From Desmodesmus armatus (lineage: Eukaryota > Chlorophyta > Chlorophyceae > Sphaeropleales > Scenedesmaceae): DNA of 64,000 nucleotides. The DNA is taken from assembly GCA_007449985.2 (NCBI GenBank), contig VIIQ02000020.1, positions 124,001 to 188,000 of the forward strand, read 5' to 3'. Below are positions 1-12,079 of the stretch, in pieces. Positions within the stretch are counted from its first letter, which is position 1. Each line of letters starts with the position of its first letter. The notes below the pieces were generated by a model. The model saw only the letters and a list, made by a program, of their open reading frames with translations. It searched no databases and was not told the DNA's origin. A program made the position numbers and the translations under genes.

Positions 1-1095
1 TATGTCGAAGGTGCACGTCAGCACGGCCCGACCTGGCCTCTGAGGGGCGATGCTGCCGCTGCTGGGTCTGGGAGCACTGCACCTGCACAAGAGCTGTCAG
101 CAACTGTTGGCGCGTGAGAGGGTTGTTGTTTGTTGTTGGAGTTTGGCAAAGGGTTCACAGTGGTTGTTGAGTGGCGCGTGTAGTTCTTGTAGCCGTACCG
201 TTGTACGTTGGTCGTCTTTGTGCTGCCAGGGATGGGCAGTCATCACTCTCGGAGGCACTTTCCTGCCATGATGCATCGTGAGGTTGCTCACATGGCAGTT
301 GAGAGCACATGTTTGTGGACAGGTTTCACCACCCTGTTGAGCGTGCTTCTGTGTCGAATAAAGCCAGTTCAACTGAGGCACGACAGAATCTTGGGCGCCA
401 GCCTGGGGTGGCCAACCACGCGGGTGGCAGTTTGAGTGTCACAGTGTGTTGAAACAGATTATCGCCTCTCAATGAAATCACGACAAGACGTGCAGTGAAG
501 CCGACACGCCATGCCTGCTCCCTGCGAATGCAGCAAGTCCCAGACACCACCAGCAAGCAGGGCCTGCAATGCATCAACAGCCTTGTTGCATACTGGATGT
601 ACAAGTGTTAGCAGTATCGGCAAGCGCAGCTCGCTGGTAAAGCGGTGAACTGTCAACCTATCTAAGGCGTGCCAAGCACCAGCAGTGGCACGTCAGCACA
701 ACAGTCATTCAAAACCCAACCAGTGTGAAACCTTGTTGTGCACGCGCGATTCAAAAACTCACGCATGACACACACCCGTCAGTAAAGAGCCAATGGCATA
801 CTATGCCGACGGTTGGCTGACTGTATGTGCAGAGCTGTACAAGTACTCTTTATCTGGAACAAAGACAGCACACAGAAGACACAAGTCAATTGGAGGTCTG
901 GTACCCAAGTCATCTACCTACACCACACACCGGCACCATCCGGCAAGCACAACCCTACAACAGACACGTGCGACTGTCAACCAACACCACCTCTGCAAGA
1001 ATCCTAGCAGCAGTACCGCTGCCAACGTTTGCAGCAGGCTTCACAGCTATTGCAGCTGCTGCAGGCGCTTGCAAGAGGCACAAAAACGGCCACAC
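1..1095. other. 3' flank of the PAN-module gene, no gene seen
   Basis: This stretch lies downstream of the stop codon of the minus-strand PAN-module gene and probably holds its 3' UTR. The open frames on both strands are short, do not continue through splice-compatible neighbours, and show no recognisable domain. I see no RNA gene or transposon in it. Confidence 0.4.
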
Positions 1096-4000
1096 TCAGT
1101 GCATGAACAGCACAGCCAGCACGCCAGCTAGCGTGCAAGCAATCCAGCCCGTGTGCGCAACAGCTGCTGCAGAGCGTAAGCTGCTCCTGCGTGCTGTCGA
1201 GTTGAGGCTACCAACCCTTGTGAGGTTGCCGCGGTTCCCTGGCCCGATACCACCCGCAGGAGCAGCAGATACTTGCAGCGCTGCTAGCGCCCAGTTCTGC
1301 TCTCCCTTCACGCAGCTTGCATCCACGGAAGTATCTGGCTTCGTAATGCCAAAGCTTCCGGAAAGGATGTTCTGTTTCATGTAGCACTTGCCCAGCGACG
1401 TCACCGAGAACTGACACTGCGGCTCCGCTGCGCACTGCAACTTGCAGAACTGCACTGCGCCAGCGCCAGCAGTGATCGTCATGTAGTCGACCGAGCGCAC
1501 ACCGTCTCCCGCAAAGTCATAGTTCTTGACACAGTACATGCCGCTGTTGTCTGCAGGTGCATCACATGGCAGTCGTCGGTTCGTTTTGCGCACGTCACAT
1601 GGGCCTGGGGTACGTCCCCACCTGAGGGTTTCAACGGGCTCAACCCTGGTAGGCAATGCCATTGATGTGTGGCAACTGTGTCTGCGTGTGACACGACGCG
1701 ACTGTGTCTGCGTGCTGGCAAAGCGTCTCCACAACACCATAGCACACACTGCGCAAGGTGCCGCCTGATGACATGCATGGCTGTGACAAACTCACAGCTA
1801 AACTGCAGCCAGTAGCTGGACACACCTGGGTTTCCGAACTTGTTCCAAAGTTGTGCATCGCCAAAGCACATGCCGTAGGTCTTCGGGCTAGCCCCAGACA
1901 CATTGAACTGCACAGACGCAATAGGCAGGCCACAGACAGTGCAGAGTGATGGTCATCTTGCTGGGTGCCATAAGTACATGCTGGCAAACGTAACCATGAC
2001 GAGGCACATGTTTGGCAGGCTTGCTTCTGAGTGCCTCATCCGCAGCAGGCTGTGCACAAAACATGGTGCTGGACAGTGCAGATTACTGAGGGTTCAAACC
2101 ATGTCTTTCATCTTGAACCCAGCTTTGCAACTAGGTGAGTGTGTCACATGGTTACAGGCTATGCCACTAGGGTTGACTCACGTTGATGGCCTTGAGCATG
2201 GTGCACATGCCAGTCTCTGTCATCGAGTAGCCCACACAGCCACCACTGTCAGTGTCACACTTCCCAGCACACTGCGACAGGCCTTCGTCACCCATCGACA
2301 CCTGCAGGTCAGCAAGTGAGATCAGCACTCACATACGTCCAGATCCGATCTGTTTTGAAAACACCATCTTGCAGCCCAAGACTCCGATCTTTTGACTGCC
2401 GTGAGAAGCCATCTTGCAGCCGTAGCAAACACGTAACGCTGACATACATATGTTGGGGTCTCATAACATGCATGTTTGGGTCTCAGGGTTCAGGGGCTTG
2501 TAACTATCCAACTGCCGCTGTAGTGCCTGCAACCAACCATCTGCTGGCATGGTCGATGGCGCTTATGATAGCGTAGCCCTGACTCCCACACTCAAGGACG
2601 TCATGGCTGCTCACCTGCACATCACTGATGCTGGTACCGTTGACAATATAGCCCTTGATGCAGCGATAGGTCTTGGCACCAGTTGGCCCAGCAGGGTTGC
2701 CAGCCGGTGCCACAGCAGCAAGCGCAGGAGTCTGCACGCCTGTGGGGTCACAACAGCAGGGCCCCAGACAGCACGACAGCAATGCGCATGGCAGGTTAGT
2801 ATTTGCTACAGCCTGTAGCATGCGCAGCATGCTTGCAGGTGTAAGCTGGCATGCGCTGCCTGAGGTGGTCAGTAGATAGCTACATACGTGCAGGAGTGTG
2901 CCATGCTCCCTGCTGCCCATGACTCTCGGCAGCAGGAGTGGGAGAATGGCGCAGGCGTGGTGCATGGAGCCGCAGCTGCAGGGCGCCTTGCATTAGCTCA
3001 GGCAAATGCTGCCACAAGCTGGTATGACCAAGTCTTGAGACAGCAAGTGCTGTATGTCGCATCTTGTGCTAGGCACTGCAAGATTAGGACAGCAGGCTGC
3101 AAAACCCTAACCACACACCTGTGTTGACCTCAGGGGATGGTACTGCATAGTCCAGCTGCCCACCAAAAGTGACCCAGGCCTCCTGACCGTTGAAGCAGGT
3201 GAAGTCAAGTGTCTCTTTGGCAGGGCCTACAGCACAAAACAGAGCAGTGCGTGTAAGAGGTGGGTGTCCGTCAACACTGTTCAAACTAGCTGCGGTGGCA
3301 ATGCTGTGTTGTTGTGTCAGGTCAATACCCAGTGTGGGCGCCCCCGCCCCCATTGGCGGGTTAGTCATTACAGACACCACTGCAGGCACTTGAGGTCACA
3401 GTTGAGACATGTTGCGCCAAATGCCCCACTGATTGAGGTAAGTAGTGGTGCGGGATGTTCTCACGCACTTGTAGAGATTGTGCGGTCCCTTCAGTTCGCA
3501 GACCTCCATTTCAGGTGTGAGGTCACCGCCCAATGGTGAAAGCACCAACTTGTAACCAACATGTCCCCCCTACCCCTGCCCCTCCCGCACACACACCACT
3601 ATTGCAGCCTGGCCTACCTGTGTTGCCATAGAGCCCTCCCAGTGCGTGCATCTTGAGGTAGCATGTTGACGTGCCTCCAGTGACGGTAGGCTTCTTCATG
3701 ATAAAGTACTGGCAGCCTGCTGTTGACTTGCACTGTGTTGCACACGTGCTGGGAGTTTGGCCTACGCATAGACACAGACACAAGGGGCGGGGTTAGGAAC
3801 AGGGCATCATGATGAAGTACTGGCAGCCTGCTGTCGCCTTGCACTGCGTTGCACATGTGCTGGGAGTCTGGCCTGCGAAGGGATGCATGGATACGCATAG
3901 ACATAGACACATGGGGCGGGGTTGGGAACAGGGCATCATGTCAGGGACCCTGAGTGTCATGTCACAAATGCAGGGCGATGACCAAGCTCACAGAGAAATG

Positions 4001-7000
4001 TAGAGTTCATTAGCGTTGGGGCAAAGCAGCCAGCTGGCCTTGGGGGCTGTTTGATAGGTAGTTCAGCGATACCATGTGCAACACCATGTTTTTCAGAAGG
4101 ATGTGTCCGCTCTGTGCTGGGAAAACCGTACGTCAGCTCCTGCAGAAAGCAGTGCATAGGGCTAGAAAAAAACGTTCACCGCATGCACACCTGCCAGCTC
4201 CGTGTTTGCTGACTGCATGGGATTCTCCATGTCGCCAGAGGCTGCTGGGTCGCCCTTGATGTCATAGCCACGCAGGCAGAAGAAGCCGCCACCCACCCTG
4301 TTGGCAGCTGTAGCAGCAGGGCAGCAGGAGAATATGGCAGTCAGATTGATCCATGGTTGGACTTGATTATGGTGGCATGTATGGCGCCTGGCAGGCGCAG
4401 GTGTGCAAGGGCAGTGCACGGTGTGTCTTACCCTGTAAGCCTGCTTCAGCTGCTGAAAAGGCGGTCAGGCATGGAAATAACATATGGATTCATGCTTGGT
4501 TGTGATGATACTCACATGTCTGGACGCCAAAGTCCAGCCAGTCGTTCGCGCTCTTCATACACAAAGCGTCAAGGGTCGCGTCCGGTGCTGAGCTTGTCGT
4601 ATTGAACGCCTTCATCAAGAAACACTTGTTCACGCTGAGTCCGAAGCCACTGCATTCGCCGCCAAGGGAATTGCACGCCACGGCACATTGGTTGACGCCC
4701 TCGTCGCCAGCAGACACGTTCCTTTGGCTGTGGATTTTCCCGCCCACGTTGTACTGGCGCATGCAGTAGTACTTGACGGCCTGCTGCGCAACGGCGGCAT
4801 CGACCGTGGGTGCCACATTCACCTCTGTGCAGAAAGAAACACAAGCAACAGGCAGCTTGAGCACGACAGCACGGCCAGCAATGTGTGGATGTGGCAAGCA
4901 GCGCAGCGTAACGCCGAGTCTCACAGGCAACAAGCAGGCTGAAACACGTCACATGGCCGGTTGTGAGGCAGTGCCGGCGCACCTCACAGCCTTGCTTGCA
5001 CAAAACCTACCGAGTGTGCACAAGCTGTTACCAACCTCATACTGTCTAAACAAAACACTCCACTGCAAACCCCACCCTCAACTAGGGGCCTCACATGCGT
5101 GCTCCCAACACCTCTTGCCCTTACCTGGTCCCTTCTTCTGCTCTTGCGCTGGTTTCTCTCCCGCCTTTGCATCCGGCTTGGCCTCTGCTGCTGGAGCCGC
5201 ACCCTCTGCAGGCTTTTCAGCCGCTGCTGCTGCCGGCGCCTCCCCCGCTGCTGCTGCTGGCTTTTCTGCTGGTGCTGCTGCCCCAGCCTTAGGTGCTGAA
5301 GGCTCTACGGCCCCTTCTGCATCCCCCTTGCCTTCTACCAGGTTGAACACGACCTTTGAGGTGTAGACCTGGTCGGTTGGCGGTTGGAGGCTTGGGACGC
5401 CGTTGACCTCTGCACTGCCCTTGAGCATTGTGGCCTTGATGTTCAGGGTGTGCTTGCCCTATAGAGAGGTGGAAGCAGCAGGGACGGAAACAGCAGAAAC
5501 AGTGACAAATGCAACAGCAGATTGTTTGTGGAGGCTCAAAAGTCGGAGCTTTGGTCCTTTCTGTGTGTCCTTGCAGTGAGTGTATCTTTGTCAGGCCTTG
5601 CCCCAAGTCCCTGCAGTGGATCTGTCCTTGGCAGGCCTTGCCCTAGGTGGCTACATCCCTAGGCCCCTACACAAACTCAAGCTAATTCTGTGGCAAGGGG
5701 CCCCTCCACACTCCTCCACAAACACTCAGCAGCACTCCTGGGAGCGCCTGCACTGCTGCTGTCGCATCTGCAACTTCTACTGCCAGTGCGGCTTCTACTG
5801 GCTGTAACACTGCTCTTGCCACTGTTGAACAGTGGCTGCTATGACCAGTAGTAGCAGTGGCTGCTATCTCCACTAGACGGTACCAGCACTGACACTGAAA
5901 GCAGCAGTGTCAGAGACCCTCACAGCCACACTGGGGATTGCGTTCACTGCTGACCGTGAACGCCATCTCCAGTGTGGCTGTGAGTGCCTGTGACACTGCT
6001 GCTTCCACTGTCGCTGCTGGTACCGCCGCCGCCGCTGCTGCTGCTGCTGCCGCTGCTGCTGCTGCTGCCGCTGCTGGTACCGCCGCCGCCGCTGCTGCTG
6101 CTGCTGCTGCTGCTGTCGTCCCTACATGTCCCCAGTACCTACCGGTGCCAAGGTGTCCAGGTTATCCAGCAAGATGAATGGTGCACCCTGCTTGGGCATA
6201 GTCGCCTTCTTCGCAACCCCGCCATCAATATTCCACAAAATGTCATACGCAGCAGGCTGCGCCACTGTTGTCAGGCAGGCTTGGAGGTTTCTGTCTTCCC
6301 CGCCCCACCACCCATCCTCCTCCTCCTTCCACTGAGTCCACCCACTGCCACCAATGCTATCCTTGAGGCTGGGGGTACCGCTGCCGCCTTCGCCAGTGAT
6401 TGGGCTCCCCACTTCTGCGCGCATCTCCAAACTGCTGCCGCTACTGCTGCTGCTAGGCTCAGGAGCAGCAGCAGCGGGGGCAGTTGCTGGCGTTGGTGCT
6501 GGTGCTGGTGCGGCAGGCTGTCCGCTGCTGCTGCTGCTGGGTGCCGGCGTGCTGCCCCCACTGCTTGCCTTGTTTTCTGCCCTGCGGCCGAATGGGTTAT
6601 AAGGCAGGTTCCAGAAGAAAGGGCTCAAACCCCGGCTGATCCCTCCTTGCTCTGCCGATGCATCCCATCGCTGCAGTTCACTGACTACTGCATCCGGCTG
6701 ATCTTGCTCCTCTTGCACTGCTCGTAAGGGTCCGATTCGGCTCTGACTGCCGAGCCCCTGCAGCCGCCGCCCCTTGGCCGCGGGCAAGCAGTCCCCAGGG
6801 ACACATGCCTTCCTGCTGAATAGGGGGTGCACCGGTTGCACGAACAGCTTTGGGGCAGGGCTGGCTGTGAGTTTTATGGTGTTGAGGGAGCTTGAGTCTT
6901 CATTGCCTGCTGCTACTTGAGCTTCTTTGGTCCAGCCTGATGGAACGTTTTTGGTTCCGTCGGGGAAGAAGTTGATTGTGAGGGCTGGGCAAGCAGCTGC

Positions 7001-7063
7001 TGCTAGCTGGGCTGACGCTGCAGGGCAAAAGGGGAAGCGCAGCAGTGTCGTGGTGGTGAGCAT
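1096..7063 (-). CDS. secreted PAN/Apple-like multi-module protein with GPI-type tail
   Basis: A ten-exon model of 914 residues. Exons (minus): 7063-6143, 5458-5125, 4824-4516, 4307-4191, 3761-3618, 3226-3119, 2739-2615, 2301-2182, 1907-1796, 1550-1096. All junctions are GT..AG and all phases agree. Residues 1-24 are a signal peptide. A Ser/Pro/Ala linker and a beta-sandwich-like segment (about 270-345, AYDILWNIDGG to GKHTLNIKA) follow, then a Lys/Pro/Ala linker to about 418. After that come four Cys-rich modules resembling PAN/Apple domains, with motifs such as YYCMRQYNVGG, FCLRGYDIKG, YRCIKGYIVNG and YCVKNYDFAG. The last about 25 residues are hydrophobic and end at the stop, as in a GPI-anchor signal. 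PAN domains bind protein or carbohydrate, so a cell-surface adhesive or recognition role is inferred. The ligand is unknown. ATG at 7063 is the first in the open frame. Confidence 0.8.
3690..3925. repeat. about 118-bp partial exon duplication inside an intron
   Basis: The 5' half of exon 3761-3618 plus the adjacent intron is present twice in direct orientation, near 3690-3795 and 3808-3925. Both copies retain an AG acceptor (TATGCGTAG and TTCGCAG on the minus strand) and the same Cys-coding start (QTPSTCATQCK). The outer copy reads into a stop after about 25 codons, so it looks like a non-productive exon start. Confidence 0.75.
6003..6118. repeat. CCG/CTG compound triplet repeat in an intron
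   Basis: A run of GCC/GCT triplets built from two copies of a unit starting GGTACCGCCGCCGCCGCTGC. It lies in the 684-bp intron between the first two exons of the PAN-module gene. Confidence 0.85.
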
Positions 7064-8065
7064 GTGTGGGAGGAGTTGTTGAGCAAGTGCACAGAGAAGT
7101 TGCGAGGGGTGATGTCAGTGCACAGGAGGAGGGAGAGGGAGGGGCGAGGAAGGGGTGAGAAAAAGGGGAGGGAAAAGGGACTTGCTGAGCATATTTCCAT
7201 TTGAAAAAGAAAACTTTAGGTTGTTTTGAGCTGTGGGTGGCTGGTTGAGTGAGACATACTTGCATAGAAGGCACACGGAACCTGCCGCCAGCTGACAGCA
7301 GTAGCTGGGAGCACGGGTCACTTGATGCATTTGTGCCACCATGGTTGCATGCCATGCCGCCGTTGAGAATCAATACATGACTACATACTGTTTGCGACTG
7401 GTTCTCACAAGGGTTGCTTCGCATTTGTGACACAGCCCACAACACAGTCACTCACTGCTGTCTGCCAGATGCAGGAGAGCAAAGTTCAGGTGGGGCACAC
7501 CACAGCTGATGCATTATACGTTTTCATGCACGTAGCAGGGACGGGCTCACCAATAAGTGCAACGGCGCATATGCACAACACCCCCTTCCACTTCGGCATC
7601 GCTACTCTCGTTTGGTGTAGCCCGCTGCGCAGTCTAGCATCGAGGCAGAACGCACAAGCTCAAAGGTTAGATTGTGGTTGGCTACGCTCGATAGCTCGTC
7701 GATGCTGAGAGGAGGGAATGCTGAAGTTTGCTTTTCTCCAGGTTGAATCAGTCACCCGCAATCGGACTCAGCTTCTTGTCGAAAGCCAAACACAAACCCG
7801 TTGGCACAGCGGCGATTGGCTGACAAGAAGTTCTGCAGGTGGGAGTTTGAGTGCCACCGACAGCTGCCCTCGGCCGCCCAAGGCTTCCCAGCAGTCAGCA
7901 ACCTGCTTCAAGGCTGAACGACTTAAGTGAGATCATTCAAGTCACGTTCCTGTGGGCTGCAGACGCAAGCTTCAGGTAGCACTCGTGCCTCCTGCCTGCC
8001 TGGCATGCCAGCCTGGCAGGCAGGCTCAAGGAACGTGAAGCCTCAGCGACAACACTGTTACATGC
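7064..8065. other. intergenic: promoter side of the PAN gene, 3' side of the methyltransferase gene
   Basis: No gene is seen. The part next to 7063 should contain the promoter of the minus-strand PAN gene. The part near 8065 is the 3' UTR of the minus-strand RlmI-type gene. An inverted repeat lies at 7991-8024. Confidence 0.5.
7991..8024. repeat. inverted repeat in the 3' flank of the RlmI-type gene
   Basis: Arms CCTGCCTGCC (7991-8000) and GGCAGGCAGG (8015-8024) flank a palindromic TGGCATGCCA core. The hairpin lies about 42 nt beyond the stop codon at 8066, so it would fold in the 3' UTR. Confidence 0.6.
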
Positions 8066-11000
8066 TTAATCCAGCAAGTGAACGACCAGCTTCAGATACC
8101 GCAGCTCAGGACAGGCTGCTGGGTAAGGGTGGTCTGCTGGCTGGCCATGCACGCCAAGCACTGTCGCTGTCCGCCTCGCCCGTTGCACAGCAGAGTCGCA
8201 GATCTGATGGAACAGCGGGAAGTTTATGTGGCTGGAACAGGACGCCAGAGCCAGCACACCACCACTGCAGAATGAACAGCAGCACGGCATCGCAGGACAG
8301 GTCATCAAACGGGTTGCTGCAGGAAAAAACAATAAGATCTCTACAGCCTACCAGACTACTCAGCACATGTGGCTTGGCCTAGCAGCTTTGCACAGCACAG
8401 CACCACCTACATTGCGTCCTTACACAAGCCAGCTGTGCAATGCTGAACTGGCTTCAAGCTGGCAAACTCACATTGGTTTGCAAGCCACACAGGTGTTTGT
8501 GCCGTGTGTGTCCACAGTATGCCAATGCTTCATCTCTGTGCAACACTACCAGCTCACTGGCAAGCTAGTGCATATGCAGCAGTGCCGACCGGTTCCAAGC
8601 GGCTCGTGTAAAGGTCAAGAGTGGCCACATGCTGCATGCCAGCTCACCTGCATGTGACTTTGGCTGCCATTTCAAACAAGCGCTCGTAGCTGGCCTGCGC
8701 TTTGGGGACCGAGGCCTTGTTGGGGGCAAAGCTGGGCGGGTCGCAGATCACAACGTCCCACGTCTCCTTGGCTGCATTGTCAGCAGGACAGGCGTGGCAT
8801 TACACATGTGAGTGACTCAACATGGATATACTGGCAGTGTCAGCGGGATAGGCATGGACCACACACAAACCAGTGACTCAACTTGTGACCTGACGTGCTG
8901 ACAGTCTTTCACGGGTCAAGTAGAGCTTTGTACATCATGTGCCGCACATTTCACCACAGTCATGATTTGACACATCTGCGACCTCACCAAAATCAACCAT
9001 GCAGATCACAGCGCTGAGGCCTCCGCTGAGAGAAACCCAACACAGTACCAGCAGTTCATACTCCTGTGCTGCTAGCTTTGAGAGCCGTAACTGGCACAGG
9101 CTCTCTACTGTGTCAGTTGCAGGGCTGTGGATTGGCCTGGTGGTGCGCTGTGTGGCGCCAAGGCAGAACGGTTGCTATAAGCACAAGCTGCAAGAACGTG
9201 TGATGATGATGATGATGAAAAATACCAGCAAATACCTGAGTGAGCGCGCTCCAGGAACTCAAAAGCATCCATGGTGATGGACTCATGCTTGGATGCCTTG
9301 AGCCCGTTCAGTGACCAGTTGGCATCAGCTGCTGCCAACGCTGCATCAGCTACATCCACCGTAGTGACAGCAGACGCTCCCGCTAGCCCAGCATAAACTG
9401 AGAAGCCACCGGTGTAACCGAACAAGTTGAGGACACGGCAGCCTTTGCTGAACGACTGCACAGCACGGCACAGCACAGCGCGGCACAGCACAGCAATAGG
9501 CTGTCGAAGTCCATTGATTGTGTACACTGGCATCAAGGCTGCGGACAAGCTGTCTCATGCAAAGCTTTCCTCCCAGCAAGAATGGTGCAAACTTACGAGG
9601 CACAGTAGCTGGTAAGGCAGGCAGCACCATACCGCTCCTTACTGCACCTGTGTGGCTAATTAGCCACCATTATAATGGTGGCTTGGGCTAAGATTTGCAG
9701 AGAGCCGAAGGGCCTGATGCAGTAATCAATGTAGTAATTTCCTTATTTGACAGGGCTGTCCTCAGCCAAGGGCCCACCTGCATGAGCTTCCTGTTGTCCC
9801 GTTGGTCCAGGAAGAACCCTGTTTTCTGGCCCACGACCACATCCGCCCTGAACTTCACCCCATTCTCTGTGAAGTTCACCGGTGAACTGGGGGTGTTGCC
9901 AAGGATGGACCGGCCCCTGCTGACTGACCCTGACCTAAGCAGAGGGGGAGTTCAATCCATTATGTGACATGATTCACACATAACAACAGGGTAGTGTCAG
10001 ATGCAGAGGCTGAGCGATGGCTAAATGCGCAACAGCTGCACATGCGAGGGCTGTACAGCGTTGTGAAGTTTCGGACTTGCCTGGTGACACATTGACCGCA
10101 CAGCAGCTGCCAACATCACGCAGAACCCGATGCAGACATCTGATTCAATTAGCAGCTTGGTGGCTGCACGCCAACTCCAGGCCTGTAATCGTGCCTTGCA
10201 TGTATGTCCACCCCACCTGCCTTACTTGTTTTTCAGGAACACTGCGTCCAACGGCAGCTGCTGCTGCAGCCACTCAGCAATGCCTGCAGTGTCATAGAAG
10301 CCAGCAGGACCCTCCCCATCCAGCTTCATAACTGCTGTGTTGCCATACACATCACACACAAGGCCAGGTAGGAGGTCACCCTCCCCATTGATCAACCTGT
10401 AACCTGCACACAAGGGACACACAAGCATCATGCGTCTCTGTGTAAAGCACACCACCAGTTCCACTTTGATCCGCTGCCTCACTGGCTGGGTGTGAAACTG
10501 TGTCACTGACATGACGTGTGATGTGTTGCACACGGATAGGTGTTGGTTACGTAACTGATGTCCATCCAGCAGCAACTGCGTCATGACTTACCCCACGGCA
10601 TAACCCACCACGCATGCACACCACATCACACATCTCCAGCAGCCGCTACTGCTGTATGTGCCCATGCCTGACAGCCTACCAGGTGGGTTGGTGCTGCTCG
10701 TCATTTACTCCACTTTCTCACAACCGCCCATTTCAAAATCCCCAAAACGTCATGTATGTGGTCAAACCCATAGCAACTGCTTCGGCTTTTTTTTCTGGCC
10801 TGTCCTGTGCACCCACCTGTTGTTTGACTGCCGTTGAACAGTCTCTGCCGTAGCTGCAGTGCCCGTTGTAGTCTACTGGCGATTAGGGCATCATCCAACC
10901 GCCGCTCCTTCACTGCCAGGGCCCTGAACACTAACTTTGACTTGGGGTCATAGAACCCCTGGCAAGACGGGGCAAGAAATACAAAAAATACAGACAACAG

Positions 11001-11495
11001 AGCACAGTGATAACACAGATTGAAATTTCCTGAAGGTCACAACCTTGTTTTGCAGTTCGCCACTGACCACGCTGAAGGTGGTTGCGTGGTATTCACACCA
11101 AGCAACACTGACCTTCACTGCTGGCAGCAAGCCTAAGCTGTGCCTTTTTTGCCATCAGGTGACAGTACAGTTGCAGTCGGCTGTGCACGTGTACACCAAT
11201 GAGAGCAACCGCAGCTACACAGCTGCTGCGGCCACCACACAGCTGCTGTGTCCACACTCCCACAGTTGAGTGGGACTGTCGGACAGTCACACTCCCCACA
11301 CCACGGTAGCTCCCTTACCTTGGCTATTATGTCTCCATCCCTTGTCTTGATCAGTGCGAGAGAGCCTGATGGGGCCGGGGGCTTTTCTGCTATAGACTCT
11401 GCATACACCCAGGGGTGTCCTGACTTCAGGGTTTTGATTCGATCCTTGGACAACACAAGGTGGACTGGCGCTGCGCTGCCTGCTAGTAGGGGCAT
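8066..11495 (-). CDS. RlmI-type class I SAM-dependent (rRNA cytosine) methyltransferase
   Basis: Seven exons give 398 residues, close to the length of bacterial RlmI. Exons (minus): 11495-11319, 10958-10817, 10403-10226, 9934-9778, 9455-9236, 8771-8648, 8264-8066, all GT..AG and in phase. Residues 1-60 form the PUA-like N-terminus (LVLSKDRIKTLKSGHPWVYA). The family segment GEGDLLPGLVCDVYG lies near 115. SAM motif I is LNLFGYTGGFSVYAG with the acidic VDVAD after it. Motif IV is VICDPPSFAP. The C-terminus holds LASCSSHI and PACPELRYLK. RlmI methylates C5 of a cytosine in large-subunit rRNA. By inference this is a bacterial-type enzyme acting on organellar rRNA, but no long transit peptide is visible. 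The ATG at 11495 is the first after an in-frame stop. Confidence 0.92.
9651..9683. repeat. overlapping perfect palindromes in an intron
   Basis: GTGGCTAATTAGCCAC and AGCCACCATTATAATGGTGGCT are both perfect palindromes. They share the AGCCAC segment, so a transcript could form either hairpin but not both. They lie in the intron between exons 9934-9778 and 9455-9236 of the RlmI-type gene. Confidence 0.7.
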
Positions 11496-11583
11496 CTGCC
11501 AGCGCGTGCAGCACTGCTATTGGTGCTGCTGGTGCTGCTAATGCTGCTGCAGCCGCTGTTGCTATGCACTGATCGCCTATTGC

Positions 11584-11624
<41 letters not shown>

Positions 11625-12079
11625 GTGCTGGTGCTGCTGCCTGCCACTACTTTGGAGGTGACCCACAGTGACAACCTGATGCTGCCCACGCTGCACGTCA
11701 ATTCAGTAGCTTGGTTAGGCAGGAACCAGGCTGAAGGACCCTCCTCCTGTGTAACCGAGTGTGGAGCAGCAGCTGGCAAGCCTACTTCCCAACTTGTGGA
11801 CCAGTCAGTGTTGTTCAAGTGCACTCAAAGAGCCTTTCTGTAGACGCTCCTGATGAGAATGTACGTGGTGTAGTCACAACCTTGTCCCAGTCAACCAAAG
11901 TGGTGCTTAGTCATCAGGACAACAAGCACTGATCACGCCGGATGAAATCACAGTTTGGTACATGTTGTTGGAAGCAAACCTGTTCACAGCCAGTCTGTTC
12001 AGGGCTAGCAGTTGCTTTCGTCTCCGCGGGACAGATCACATCGTCGAGCTCTTTCGCCAGCCTTTGATAGACGGCCGTA
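11496..12079. other. head-to-head intergenic region with CTG repeat
   Basis: The region separates the divergent starts of the RlmI-type gene (-) and the membrane-protein gene (+). It must hold both promoters. A CTG run lies at about 11580-11645. No clear TATA box was found. Confidence 0.5.
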
